This document shows, piece after piece, positions 1 through 8,885 of a stretch of DNA of 61,166 nucleotides. Both the position numbers and the translations under genes were made by a program. Within the stretch, counting starts at the first letter, position 1, and the number at the start of each line of letters is the position of its first letter. The DNA lies in NCBI GenBank assembly GCA_020161615.1, contig JAIUPD010000017.1:1-61166 (forward strand), read 5' to 3'. This DNA comes from Pseudomonadota bacterium. GTDB taxonomy: Bacteria > Pseudomonadota > Alphaproteobacteria > Rhodobacterales > Rhodobacteraceae. The notes under the pieces are model-generated. The model made no database searches. It was not told where the DNA came from and saw only the letters and a program-made list of their open reading frames with translations.

Positions 1-64
1 AGGGAGGTGGGGGGTGTCTAGGTAAGAGTTTTGGGGGGCGTCGGCTGTGGGCGGGAAGCAGTCA

Positions 65-1195
65 TTAATCGCGGTCGCGCAGCCGCGCCTCAATCCGCGC
101 AGGTAGGTCCGTGAACTTCGCCACCAGCTTCCCTGCGAAGGGTTCGTAATTTCCATAGAGATCGGCCATCGCTTTGTCGCACCGGAAAAGGTCGCAATCT
201 GACACGTAGCACATCTGCATGATGTCCATAAAATCCGAGCGCTTGAAACGATAGCTCTTCTGGGACGCCTTGAGCATGTAGTGCCCAATATGGCCTGCGC
301 GCCCCTCCCCAGTGTAATCTTCAATCTTACGGACCACATCTGATGGGTCCAGGGTTGGCGTTTGGGGTGGTGTAGTGAGCCGTCTGGCCGTGCGCTTATC
401 AAAACCCATGTCGATCAGGTTCTGGCGTTGTTCTCGGATCTTCTTTCCCAAGTCGTCCAGATTGCGACTGGCTTCTTGAAGCTGCTGTAGTGCGGCTTCC
501 ATCTTATCAAGACTTGAGCCGAAGAACTCGTCCAAAAGGTTCGGTTTGTCAGCGTAATCGTAGGCGATCCGACTGAACTCGGCTGGATCTGAGAACCAAC
601 GGTTGATCCGTTCCTCGAACTCGGCATCCGAACACCGACCTTTCAGAAAGCGCGTCAGAACGCCACTTTCGATAAGCTCATCCGATACCGGAAACCCTTG
701 GAAGTCTTCCCGTTTCGTGCCCCATGTTGAAGTATTCTCGCGTAACATTTGACGCATTGCCGATGGCGTTTTTAATCGTCGGCGCTGGGCGCGGTTGAGA
801 CCCTGCTGTTCCGCAAGAGTTTCGAGGTATTGTCTCTCCATCTGGCGCCGAAACGACTTGGCCGTCATCAATTTACCATCGCGGCCTGTTATCCAAATGC
901 CATTGTTCGGGAAGCACGCTCCTTGTTTCAAATCCGAATAGAAGGGAAAGGCATTCCGCCCACAGATATCTTTCACCAACTGTCCTCTACGGACGCGTTC
1001 TTCACGGAACTCATCGGTCGGGCGTGTAATAAACTCAAGCATGATCGCCCAAGAGTATCCGATCACGATATCACCCCGATCCCGATATACGAGGAGCTGG
1101 TCGAGGATCTCATGAGCAGGCCCATCACCCGCTTCGTTAAAAAGGCGGATATAATCTTGCGTATCGAGGTAAAGGATCAGCGGCGGAGCGGTCAC
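65..1195 (-). CDS. Hypothetical protein with PIN-like N-terminus
   Basis: A 376-residue protein starting at a GTG (complement of 1193-1195), with GGAGGA about 15 bases upstream. The N-terminus (LYLDTQDYIRLF, residues 8-19) has the hydrophobic strand followed by an early aspartate that opens PIN-like nuclease folds. The middle, about residues 225-265, is rich in Leu, Gln, Glu and Arg with heptad-like spacing and may be a coiled coil. The last third carries more acidic residues (the CYVSDCDLFRCDKAMADLYG stretch) that could complete a PIN active site. I see no signal peptide or membrane segment. The codon use is less GC-biased than the flanking metabolic genes, which suggests acquisition. No partner antitoxin is visible upstream. 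The PIN assignment is an inference from the first strand and acidic spacing; the function is unknown. Confidence 0.6.
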   Translation of the reverse strand: MTAPPLILYLDTQDYIRLFNEAGDGPAHEILDQLLVYRDRGDIVIGYSWAIMLEFITRPTDEFREERVRRGQLVKDICGRNAFPFYSDLKQGACFPNNGIWITGRDGKLMTAKSFRRQMERQYLETLAEQQGLNRAQRRRLKTPSAMRQMLRENTSTWGTKREDFQGFPVSDELIESGVLTRFLKGRCSDAEFEERINRWFSDPAEFSRIAYDYADKPNLLDEFFGSSLDKMEAALQQLQEASRNLDDLGKKIREQRQNLIDMGFDKRTARRLTTPPQTPTLDPSDVVRKIEDYTGEGRAGHIGHYMLKASQKSYRFKRSDFMDIMQMCYVSDCDLFRCDKAMADLYGNYEPFAGKLVAKFTDLPARIEARLRDRD

Positions 1196-1415
1196 AGTGC
1201 CTTGTCCTCCATGACGAACAAGCCGAAAATTTATCTATGGCGGAAACCTATATGTATCGGCGAGCACATTGAACGGCAACTAATGAGATGTCGCACCACA
1301 GCATTCACGCCTTCGACGAAGGTCACTTATGGACCGAACGCTCCTTCCCCCCTTCCCTTCCCCCATATCAGGTGCTCATATACCTCCCGGCCAGATCACC
1401 GGAGGGGAGCCCGTC

Positions 1416-2537
1416 ATGACCATTGCCACCACCCATGTGGGCAGCCTGCCGCGGGGGGATAAGCTCTCGGCGCTGCTGATCGCCAAGGACAAGCACGAGG
1501 CCTATGATCCGGCCGAGTTCGAGGCCACCGTCGAGGCCGCCATCGCCGAGGCGATCCGGCGGCAGCGGGAGGCGGGGGTGACCATCGTCTCGGATGGCGA
1601 GCTGGGCAAGGTCGGCTATTCGACCTATATGCAGGAGCGGCTCTCGGGCTTCGGCGGCCATATCGACCGCAAGCCCGCCAAGGACATGGCCGCCCATCCG
1701 GCGCTGGCCAAGAAGCTGAGCGCGATCATGGGCAGCCAGGAATTCACCCGCGCCTCCTGCATCGGCGAGGTGAAGCTGGTCAATCTGCAGCCCGCGCTCG
1801 ACGATATCCGCCGTTTCAAGGAGGCGCTGGCGGCGCGGGGCGACACCGGGCGGGCCTTCATGAACGCGGCCTCGCCGGGGCTGATCACGGCCTTCCAGGT
1901 GAACAAGTATTACCCCAGCCATGAGGCCTATCTGGCCGATCTCGCCACCGCGATGCGGCCGGAATACGAGGCGATCCTGGACGCGGGTTTCGACATCCAG
2001 TTCGATTGCCCCGACCTCGCCATGTCGGCGCATACCGGCTATCAGGACCTGAGCCAGGACGAATTCGTCAAGGTGGCGGCGGCCAATGTCGAGGCGCTGA
2101 ACGCGGCGACCGAGGGGCTGCCGAAGGAAAGGATGCGGATGCATCTGTGCTGGGGCAATTACGAGGGGCCGCACGACCACGACATCCCGCTGGAGAAGGT
2201 GATCGACGTGGTGCTGCGGGCCAATCCCTCGACCATCCTGTTCGAAAGCGCGAACCCCTGCCACGAGCATGAATGGATTGTGTGGCGGGAAGCGAAGATC
2301 CCCGAGGACAAGGTGCTGGCGCCGGGGGTGATCGACACCTGCTCGAATTACGTCGAGCATCCGCAGCTGATCGCCCAGCGGCTGCAGCGGTTCATCGATA
2401 TCGTTGGGCAGGATCGCGTGATCGCCTCGACCGATTGCGGCTTCGGCACCTTCGCGGGCTACGGCAAGATCGACCCCGAGGTGACGTGGAAGAAGCTGCG
2501 GAACCTGCGTGCGGGGGCGGATCTGGCCTCGGCCTGA
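1416..2537 (+). CDS. MetE C-terminal-type (cobalamin-independent) methyltransferase
   Basis: A 373-residue protein of the cobalamin-independent methionine synthase C-terminal (UROD/MetE-like) family. It is the catalytic half only; full MetE is about twice as long. The start is chosen at the ATG preceded by GGAGGGG at 1401-1407, because the family usually begins close to HVGSLPR. Visible signatures are HVGSLPR (residues 7-13), DGELGK, the zinc-ligand motif HLCWGN and the late zinc cysteine in STDCGFGTF. Stand-alone proteins of this type transfer methyl groups from unknown or non-folate donors to thiols, so the exact acceptor cannot be read here. It lies alone between unrelated genes; a GC hairpin and an ATTTGG element follow it. 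Confidence 0.85.
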   Translation: MTIATTHVGSLPRGDKLSALLIAKDKHEAYDPAEFEATVEAAIAEAIRRQREAGVTIVSDGELGKVGYSTYMQERLSGFGGHIDRKPAKDMAAHPALAKKLSAIMGSQEFTRASCIGEVKLVNLQPALDDIRRFKEALAARGDTGRAFMNAASPGLITAFQVNKYYPSHEAYLADLATAMRPEYEAILDAGFDIQFDCPDLAMSAHTGYQDLSQDEFVKVAAANVEALNAATEGLPKERMRMHLCWGNYEGPHDHDIPLEKVIDVVLRANPSTILFESANPCHEHEWIVWREAKIPEDKVLAPGVIDTCSNYVEHPQLIAQRLQRFIDIVGQDRVIASTDCGFGTFAGYGKIDPEVTWKKLRNLRAGADLASA

Positions 2538-2613
2538 GGGGTGCCGAAGACCGCCCGCGGGGATGCGGAAGGGTGCGTGCGACCACGCACCCTACGGAGC
2601 CGGGTGCGCGGAT

Positions 2614-2672
2614 GGGGGGCGCTGCCCCCCGGTCTGCGGCCTTCCCCCCGGGATATTTGGGGCGCAAAGATG
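2614..2672. repeat. Intergenic hairpin/ATTTGG element, copy 1
   Basis: A perfect G6C/GC6 hairpin (2614-2620 with 2624-2630, 3-base loop) is followed at 2644-2672 by CCCCCCGGGATATTTGGGG and then GCAAAGATGG. The same layout recurs at 8632-8680. Elements of this form (GC hairpin, C-run, ATATTTGG or TATTTTTGG, AAAG-rich tail) are common between genes in Rhodobacteraceae. It lies just downstream of the methyltransferase gene and may act as its transcription terminator or mRNA 3' stabiliser. Confidence 0.55.
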
Positions 2673-2741
2673 GGCGGGTCAGGCTTTGAGTTTGCGTTGG
2701 CGCGCGGGGCAGGCCGGGCTCCGTTGAGGCTGTGAGCGCTG

Positions 2742-3954
2742 CTATCGCAAGTCTCGCCGGAGGAAGGCGATATCGTTTGCCAGGGTGGCGAGGTCCTCAG
2801 CGTAGGTCTTCATGAGCCCTTGTGTTTGTCTGTCGCTGCGGCCGCCCTTGCCGCGCTGCTGCCAGACCAACCCGCTGTTGCTGACCGTTGCGAGCAGCGA
2901 TTGGATCGACTGATCGAGTCGGCGGCACTCGTTGGGGGCTGAGAAGCTTCCATCCCACGATGCTTCGAAGTTCCGAGCGAGGGTGGCAAAGCCAGACGAT
3001 GTCTCGGACGCTTCGCCATCGCAGATCACATCTGCCAATCTTGCCCGGACCCGAGGCAGTTGATCAAGCAGGACATCGACGGCCTCGAGATATTCAGCCT
3101 TGGTGGTACGCATTCCATCGAGGAGCTTCGGCAACTCTGCCAGCCCAGCCCAATCAATCAGCAGCCCGCTGCCGTCCGGTTCTCCAGGGAACGCGAGGGG
3201 CCGCCAACGGGTGGACAGGCCGCTCGATATCCACTGGAAACGGCAGGCCCACGAGGCCGACGCGCGATCGACCTCCCCGCAGATACACGAAGCCGCAGAC
3301 CACATCGACGGGCCGATTCTCATGCGTCTTTCTCGCTATCTCGTCCCGGAAATAGCGGCTCGATTGCCCGTGCTTGAGGCCCGCGCGGATGATCGCCCCA
3401 AGCAGCGGCTTGTTGATCGGCTTCGGACCGGGATGGACGACGATATCAAGGCTGATCCGTCGCGCGAGGCCGTGGCTCTGATCGTGCTCGGCCATAATCG
3501 AAAAGTCGCTGGCGGCGACGATGGGGGACGCGATGGACGCGAGTTCCACGGCGCTGTCAGCGCTGATCAGACTGCTCTTTGGAACGCGAACCTTCCACCT
3601 TTCGCCCGCCTTTACGCAAGTCTCCTCGCTCACCAGCGCATAGTGGCATGTACCCCGTTCCAGATCGCAAAGGATCAGGATGACCGGCAGGGAGTGATTG
3701 AGCCAGAGGTCCCGATGCCGGGCCGAAACGTAGTGCCAGAATTCTGCGTCATTGCCGTCCTTGAAATAGCTGGGACCGGCTTTGATCTGTGCAGCGATCA
3801 GGCGGCCGGTCGCCTTGGCGCTCTCCTTGATCTCGATCTGGGCATCTATCCCGAAATCGGATTCCTGTTGTCGGCGGAAGATGTGCCCGGCGTCGAGGAC
3901 ACGCTGCTGGGCCAGACTCATGCCGCGCTCTGCGGTCAGATCTGTATCGTGCAT
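2742..3954 (-). pseudogene. Frameshifted DUF4365-domain gene
   Basis: Two overlapping minus-strand reading frames look like one gene. The 5' frame (3954 to about 3230) starts MHDTDLTAERG and encodes a DUF4365-type segment with FGIDAQIE, LIAAQIKAG, FWHYVSARH and LILCDLERGTCHYA, the pattern of a nuclease-like fold. The 3' frame (about 3240 to 2742) continues with WISSGLSTRWRPLAFPGEPDG and an alpha-helical C-terminus. The frames differ by one base, and the conserved-looking residues pass from GLVGLPFPVDIE in the first to CRFQWISSGL in the second near 3225-3245. In the first frame, the tail after that point is basic and low in structure, as expected of out-of-frame reading. Domains of this type occur in defence-related and hypothetical loci. 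Two separate genes, or a sequencing error, remain possible. Confidence 0.5.
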
Positions 3955-4078
3955 AGGGTCACCGACGGTAAGTCACACGAAGACACATAGGAAGCCCCGA
4001 AAGCGTCCGTCGCTGAGTTTTTCGTAGTTTCCCTCCGGGTTCAATGCTGCCGTGTGTGAGGCTCCCCCCCCCGCAGCC

Positions 4079-4111
4079 GCCCTGACGTTTGTCGGCTCAG
4101 CGCGTCAGGGC
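4079..4111. terminator. Stem-loop overlapping the guaD stop codon
   Basis: A nine-base perfect inverted repeat (GCCCTGACG at 4079-4087 and CGTCAGGGC at 4103-4111, 15-base loop) spans the guaD stop codon at 4105-4107. No clear T-run follows on the minus strand, only a G8 run, so this is a terminator-like or stabilising hairpin rather than a classic intrinsic terminator. Confidence 0.4.
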
Positions 4112-5388
4112 TTCGACGCCTTCCCCGCGACATAGGTCTCGGCCACGGCGCGGTCGTCGCCGAGGATCAGGAGGGCGAAGAGTTCGTCCTTGAGGTCCTG
4201 GGCGGCCTCCATCCTGAGCGCAAGGTCGGGGGTGGCGCGGCTGTCGAGGACCACGAGGTCGGCCTCGGTGCCCGGCTGCAGGGTGCCGATCCGGTCGGCG
4301 AGGCCCAGCACCTCGGCATTGCCGCGGGTGATCCACCAAAAGGCGGTGAAGGGGTCGAGGCTGCGTTTCTGCAACTGCGCCACGGCATAGGCCGCGCCGC
4401 CGGTCCTGAGCATCGACCAGCTCATCCCGGCGCCGATGTCGGTGGCGATGGCCGAGGTGGCGCCGCGTCGGGCCAGCGCGGCCTCGTCGAAGAGGCCGGA
4501 GCCGAGGAAGAAATTCGAGGTCGGACAATGGACCGCATGCGCGCCCGTCTCGGCGATGCGGTCGCGCTCGGCTTCGGTCAGGTGGATGGCGTGGCCCAGC
4601 AGCGCCTTCGGGCCCAGCATGCCGTAGCGGTCGTAGATGTCGAGATAGCCCCTGGCCTCGGGGTAAAGCGAGCAGGCGAAGGCAATCTCGTCCAGATTCT
4701 CGCTCAGATGGGTCTGCACGTGGCAGTCGGGATGGGCGGCGATCAGCGCCCCGGCCGCCGCCATCTGCCCGGGGGTCGAGGTGATGGCGAAGCGGGGCGA
4801 GATGGCATAGAGCGCGCGGCCCCGGCCATGCCATTTGGCGATCAGCGCGGCGCTGTCGTCATGGGCGCTTTGCGGCGTATCCAGCAGCCCCTCGGGCGCG
4901 TTGCGGTCCATCAGCACCTTGCCGCCCAGCATGCGCATGCCGCGCTTTTCAGCCTCGGCGAAATAGGCCTCGACCGAGGCGGGATGGACCGAGCAGAAGG
5001 CCGAGGCCGTGGTCGTGCCGTTCCTGAGCAGCAGGTCATAGAAGGCCGTCGCCATCCGCGCGGCATGGGCGGGATCGGCGAATTTCGTCTCGGCCGGGAA
5101 GGTATAGGTGTTCAGCCAGTCCAGCAGTTGCGCGCCCCAGGAGGCGGTGATCTGGCCCTGCGGGAAATGGATATGCGCGTCGATGAAACCGGCGGTGATC
5201 AGATGCGGGCGGTGGTCGGTGACCGGCAGGCCCTGCGGCGCCTCGGCGGCGTCCCCGACCCAGGCGATGCGCCCGTCGCGTATATGGACCGCGCCGTCCT
5301 CGAAAAGCTGGTAAGCGGCGGTATCCCCGACCCCCTCGGGCCGCCGCAGGAAGCGCAACACGCGCCCGCGCAAGATGCGTTCATCCAT
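4105..5388 (-). CDS. guaD: Guanine deaminase
   Basis: Converts guanine to xanthine and ammonia in purine salvage and catabolism; a cytoplasmic zinc amidohydrolase. The protein is 427 residues, the usual length. The start is the ATG at 5388, preceded by AAAGGAGCA; upstream codons in the same frame are not protein-like. Metal and substrate motifs are in order: GFIDAHIHFPQ, TASAFCSVHP, VQTHLSEN, LLGHAIHLTE, HCPTSNFFLGSG and the catalytic aspartate in ATDIGAG. It is transcribed away from a LysR gene, which is the obvious candidate regulator through the 158-base shared promoter. Xanthine-processing genes are not next to it. Confidence 0.93.
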   Translation of the reverse strand: MDERILRGRVLRFLRRPEGVGDTAAYQLFEDGAVHIRDGRIAWVGDAAEAPQGLPVTDHRPHLITAGFIDAHIHFPQGQITASWGAQLLDWLNTYTFPAETKFADPAHAARMATAFYDLLLRNGTTTASAFCSVHPASVEAYFAEAEKRGMRMLGGKVLMDRNAPEGLLDTPQSAHDDSAALIAKWHGRGRALYAISPRFAITSTPGQMAAAGALIAAHPDCHVQTHLSENLDEIAFACSLYPEARGYLDIYDRYGMLGPKALLGHAIHLTEAERDRIAETGAHAVHCPTSNFFLGSGLFDEAALARRGATSAIATDIGAGMSWSMLRTGGAAYAVAQLQKRSLDPFTAFWWITRGNAEVLGLADRIGTLQPGTEADLVVLDSRATPDLALRMEAAQDLKDELFALLILGDDRAVAETYVAGKASKP

Positions 5389-5546
5389 GTCCGTGCTCCT
5401 TTGATCGGCGCCGCAGGATAGGCGAGCATCCTGCCAGGACAATCCGGCAAAAGCGTTTGACTGTTTGGCCTCCGCGTTGAAAATCGCCGGGGATATTCCT
5501 GCTATTGTCAACGAAATGGCAGAAAGCCGGGGAGGAACGCCAGCAA

Positions 5547-6449
5547 TTGCCCTATCTGGAAAGCCTCAAGGTCTTTGTGCGGGTGGTCGAGCTGGGTTCG
5601 ATCACCTCGGGCGGGCGCGATCTGCGGCTGACACCCGCCGTTGCCTCGAAGCGGATCAAGGAGCTGGAGGCGCGGCTGGGCACGCGGCTTCTGAACCGCA
5701 CGACGCGCAAGCTGGTGCCGACCGAGGCGGGGCGGCTGTTCTATGAGCATGTGCGGGGCGTCGTCGCCTCGCTGGAAGAGGCCGAAGCCTCGCTCGCTGG
5801 ATTCGAGGGGCGGCCGCGCGGCACGGTGCGGGTGACGGCGCCGCTGGGGGTCGGGCGGCGGCTGGTGGCGCCGCTGGTGCCTCGGTTTTGCGACCTCTTC
5901 CCCGAGGTGGACGTGCGGCTCAGGCTGTCCGACCGGCGGGTCGATCTGTTCGAGGAGGAGCTGGATGTGGCCTTCTTTCTGGGCACCCCGCCCGATTCCG
6001 CGCTGAAGCTGCGCAAGGTCGCGGATTGCCCGCGGCTTTTGTGTGCCGCGCCCGACTATCTGGCGCGGGAGGGCACGCCCGAGGCGCCGGACGACCTGCT
6101 GGGCCATAATTGCCTGCTGCTGCGCTATCCCCGCTCGCCCGAATATTACTGGCAACTGGAAACGCCCGAGGGGCTGGTCAAGCTGGAGGTGAAGGGCCGC
6201 TACGACGCCGACGAGGGCGATGTGCTGCTGAGCTGGGCGCTCGATGGCCGCGGCATCGTCATGAAACCGCGCTTCGAGGTGGCGGCACATCTGGCCTCGG
6301 GCCGGCTGGTCGAGGTGCTGCCCGCCACCCCGCCACCGCCGGCCATCCTGGGCTGCCTCTATCCGCACCGGAAGTTGCAGGACCCCAAGGTCCAGCGCTT
6401 CATCGACTTCCTGCTGCGCCATATGCGGCTGGCGCTGGAGCAACCCTGA
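5547..6449 (+). CDS. LysR-family transcriptional regulator
   Basis: A regulator of about 300 residues with an N-terminal winged HTH (SGGRDLRLTPAVASKRIKELE) and a C-terminal inducer-binding domain (GTVRVTAPLGVGRRLVAPLV onward), of the CrgA-like type. I prefer the TTG at 5547 as start because GGGGAGGA lies at 5529-5536 and the protein then begins PYLESLKVFV, the normal LysR N-terminus; an ATG at 5505 in the same frame would add 14 residues without a clear ribosome site. It is divergent from guaD. An inverted CGTTGA/TCAACG pair (5475-5480, 5508-5513) in the shared promoter is a weak candidate binding site. The ligand is unknown. Confidence 0.85.
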   Translation: MPYLESLKVFVRVVELGSITSGGRDLRLTPAVASKRIKELEARLGTRLLNRTTRKLVPTEAGRLFYEHVRGVVASLEEAEASLAGFEGRPRGTVRVTAPLGVGRRLVAPLVPRFCDLFPEVDVRLRLSDRRVDLFEEELDVAFFLGTPPDSALKLRKVADCPRLLCAAPDYLAREGTPEAPDDLLGHNCLLLRYPRSPEYYWQLETPEGLVKLEVKGRYDADEGDVLLSWALDGRGIVMKPRFEVAAHLASGRLVEVLPATPPPPAILGCLYPHRKLQDPKVQRFIDFLLRHMRLALEQP

Positions 6450-6571
6450 GGTCCGGTTAACACCCTGTTTCCCGCTGCCCAACAATTGCCCCCTTTCCGG
6501 CCGAGAATTCGCACATTCCCTGCCTAGACCAGCGGCCTACCGAGTATGCGTTCCCGCTGGAGATTGCGCCC

Positions 6572-8488
6572 ATGGCCAATACGCTCAACGACCTGATCCT
6601 GACCGATGTGGCGGGCTTTGCCCCGGGCGATACGCTGTCGCTGGGCAGCGGCCTGACGGGGATCACCGATTCCGCGGTGGCGACCGCCTGGGGCGACCCC
6701 TCGCGCCTCGCCGTCGGTGACAATTTCTACAGCGACCGGGGGATCGGGGCGATCACGGGGCTGTCGACCGTAACGGCCGATGTCAGCTATGTCGATGCGC
6801 TGGGCAATCCGGCAACCAGCCCGCTGACGCTGCTGGTGGTCTCGGTCACGGATTCCGTCAGCGGCCTGACCAGCCAGATGTTGCTGCCACTCGATGCGGC
6901 GGGGGATCTGTCGCATATCACCCAGATCTCGATCACCGCGGTCGATACCACGCCGGGGATGACCGATGTCGCCTTCGCCGATCTGGCGCAGGACGATGCC
7001 GTGACGCTGGCCATGCCCGGCACGGTCGATGGCGCCGCGACGGGCGAGGTGATGAACACCGGCTATACCGACGGCGACGGCGACAGCATGGACAATGCCG
7101 GCAACGCGATCGAGGCGAATGGCGGCGACGACACGGTCTATGGCGGCGCGGGCGATGACACGATCTCGGGCGGGGATGGCGCCGACTGGATCTTCGGCCG
7201 CGAGGGTAATGACCTCATCTCGGGCAATGCGGGCCACGATTCGCTCTGGGGCGATGCGGGCGACGACACGCTGTTCGGCAACGAGGGCGACGACAAGCTG
7301 ATCGGCGGCGAGGGCAATGACCTCATCCTCGGCGGCGAAGGCAATAACCTGATGTATGGCGACAGCGTCTTCGGCGACATCGGGGGGCGCGAGCCCGGGG
7401 ATTCGACCGAACCGGGCTATGGCAACGACACGCTGGTCATGGGCAATGGCGACGACACCGCCTATGGCGGCTCGGGCGACGATTCCTTCCGCGTCTTCGA
7501 CGGCTTCGGCCATCATCTCATCACCGGCGGCGAGACGGGCGAGACCGATGGCGACAAGATCGAAGCCACGCTGATGACGCAAAGCACCACCGTCACCTAT
7601 ACCGGTGACGAAGAGGGCACGATGGAATCGGGCGGCAACACCGCCAGCTTCACCGAGATCGAGCGGATCCAGCTGGGCTCGGGCGACGACCGGGCCGATG
7701 TGCAGGCCTTCACCAACGGTTTCGTCCATGGCGGCGCGGGCTTCGACCAGCTGGTGCTGCCCGATCCGCTGCCGGGCGAGACCCCGCCGCAGGTGACGAT
7801 CACCGAGGATATCGACAATGGCGACGGGACCCATTCCTATTCCGGCTATGTGATCTTCGACGACGGCTCGAAACTGCAATTCAAGAGCTTCGAAGAGATC
7901 ATCTGCTTCACCCCCGGCACGCTGATCGACACGCTGCGGGGCCGGGTGGCGGTGGAGGGGCTGGTGGCGGGCGACAAGGTGCTGACCCGCGACCATGGTT
8001 ATCAGGAACTGACCTGGACCGGCCGGCGCGACCTCACCATGGCCGATCTCGCCGGCAGCCCGGAGGTGGGTCCGGTGCGCATCGCCGCCGGTGCACTGGG
8101 CCGCGGCCTGCCGGAGCGTGACCTGACCGTCTCGCCCCGTCACCGGATGCTGGTCACCGGCGCGCGCGCGGAACTGATGTTCGGCGAGCGCGAGGTGCTG
8201 GTCGCGGCGCAGGATCTCCTCGGCCTGCCGGGCGTCTCCCGCGCCGATCTGGCGCCGGTCAGCTACATCCATGTGATGTGCGAGCGCCACGAGATCATCC
8301 GCGCCGAGGGCGCCTGGACCGAGAGCTTCCAGCCGGCGGAAGCGGTGGTCGATGCGCTGGAGGAAGGGACCCGGGCCGAACTGCTCGCGCTCTTCCCGGC
8401 GCTGGCCACCGAAGCCGGCCGCGCCGGTTTCGCCGCCGCCCGCCCGGTGCTGTCGGGCGCCGAAGCGAAGACCCTCTTCGCCGCCTGA
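6572..8488 (+). CDS. RTX-repeat protein with C-terminal Hint domain
   Basis: A 638-residue, very acidic protein. Residues 1-170 form a beta-rich N-terminal domain without a Sec signal. About residues 180-265 are tandem calcium-binding nonapeptides (GGDDTVYGG, GAGDDTISG, GNEGDDKLIGG), with a second short set near 290-320. The C-terminus from about residue 445 (CFTPGTLIDT) is a Hint domain with the nucleophilic cysteine, LTRDHGYQELTW and the VSPRHRMLV block. Such proteins are thought to leave by type I secretion and to use Hint for self-cleavage or attachment. They are frequent in Rhodobacterales. The tail motif LSGAEAKTLFAA is typical of the group. No type I secretion genes are nearby. A good intrinsic terminator follows at 8513. 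The substrate or target is unknown. Confidence 0.88.
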   Translation: MANTLNDLILTDVAGFAPGDTLSLGSGLTGITDSAVATAWGDPSRLAVGDNFYSDRGIGAITGLSTVTADVSYVDALGNPATSPLTLLVVSVTDSVSGLTSQMLLPLDAAGDLSHITQISITAVDTTPGMTDVAFADLAQDDAVTLAMPGTVDGAATGEVMNTGYTDGDGDSMDNAGNAIEANGGDDTVYGGAGDDTISGGDGADWIFGREGNDLISGNAGHDSLWGDAGDDTLFGNEGDDKLIGGEGNDLILGGEGNNLMYGDSVFGDIGGREPGDSTEPGYGNDTLVMGNGDDTAYGGSGDDSFRVFDGFGHHLITGGETGETDGDKIEATLMTQSTTVTYTGDEEGTMESGGNTASFTEIERIQLGSGDDRADVQAFTNGFVHGGAGFDQLVLPDPLPGETPPQVTITEDIDNGDGTHSYSGYVIFDDGSKLQFKSFEEIICFTPGTLIDTLRGRVAVEGLVAGDKVLTRDHGYQELTWTGRRDLTMADLAGSPEVGPVRIAAGALGRGLPERDLTVSPRHRMLVTGARAELMFGEREVLVAAQDLLGLPGVSRADLAPVSYIHVMCERHEIIRAEGAWTESFQPAEAVVDALEEGTRAELLALFPALATEAGRAGFAAARPVLSGAEAKTLFAA

Positions 8489-8512
8489 GGCCTGCGAGCC
8501 GCACCCACGAGC

Positions 8513-8540
8513 AAGGGCCGCCCGCAAGGACGGCCCTTTT
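8513..8540 (+). terminator. Rho-independent terminator of the RTX/Hint gene
   Basis: Eight-base stem AAGGGCCG (8513-8520) with CGGCCCTT (8531-8538), ten-base loop, ending in TTTT, 25 bases after the stop codon of the RTX/Hint gene. Confidence 0.8.
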
Positions 8541-8631
8541 CCCATTTCCGCACAGCGGCGGGAGGCACGCTCCCACCCGCCCACCCCGCGCGCCTCCCGC
8601 CGCCGGAGAGGACGGTGCTCGGGTCGGCCCC

Positions 8632-8680
8632 GGGGGGCCAGCCCCCCGGACCCCCCGGCGTATTTTTGGCAAAGTGAGGG
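8632..8680. repeat. Intergenic hairpin/ATTTGG element, copy 2
   Basis: G6C/GC6 hairpin (8632-8638 with 8641-8647) followed by a CCCCCCGG block, TATTTTTGG and CAAAGTGAGG. It has the same architecture as 2614-2672. It sits in the 345-base gene-free stretch between the RTX/Hint terminator and the TRAP operon end. Confidence 0.5.
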
Positions 8681-8750
8681 GAAGGGCGGGGCGTCCCGTC
8701 CGGCGGACGCCCTTTCCCATCTTCGTTCTCCAACTATCCTCGGGAGGATT

Positions 8751-8841
8751 TTCAAGGAGGGTGGAAAACCCTCCTTGAAGCAGGGGGCGCGGGGGGCGGC
8801 AGCCCCCCGCCCTTCGTGGTTTCTTGGGGCGGCAGCCCCCC
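8751..8841. repeat. Hairpin cluster in gene-free stretch 8541-8885
   Basis: A perfect 12-bp stem with GGAAA loop (8751-8762 with 8768-8779) is followed by two near-identical GGGGCGGCAGCCCCCC hairpin units (8793-8808 and 8826-8841). No open reading frame of quality is seen in 8541-8885. On the minus strand these lie directly downstream of the TRAP small-permease gene and probably stop or stabilise that transcript. Confidence 0.5.
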
Positions 8842-8885
8842 GCCGCCGGTCCCCCGAGACACGAAGGCGAAACGGGGATCGCGCC

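Noticed and set aside
830-1462. 210-codon plus-strand frame overlapping the PIN-like gene
   Set aside because: No domain or ribosome site, and it runs across both the opposite-strand gene and the methyltransferase start.
3100-3990. Long plus-strand frame opposite the DUF4365 gene
   Set aside because: No recognisable domain, composition is that of an antisense shadow in GC-rich DNA, and the minus-strand frames carry family-like motifs.
7119-7530. Tandem GGCGACGAC-type repeats taken as a possible CRISPR or DNA repeat
   Set aside because: They are the codons of RTX nonapeptides inside an open frame; there are no constant repeats with variable spacers.
6524-8755. 743-codon minus-strand frame opposite the RTX/Hint gene
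   Set aside because: It is the antisense of a repetitive GC-rich gene; the translation is low-complexity and the plus strand has clear RTX and Hint motifs.
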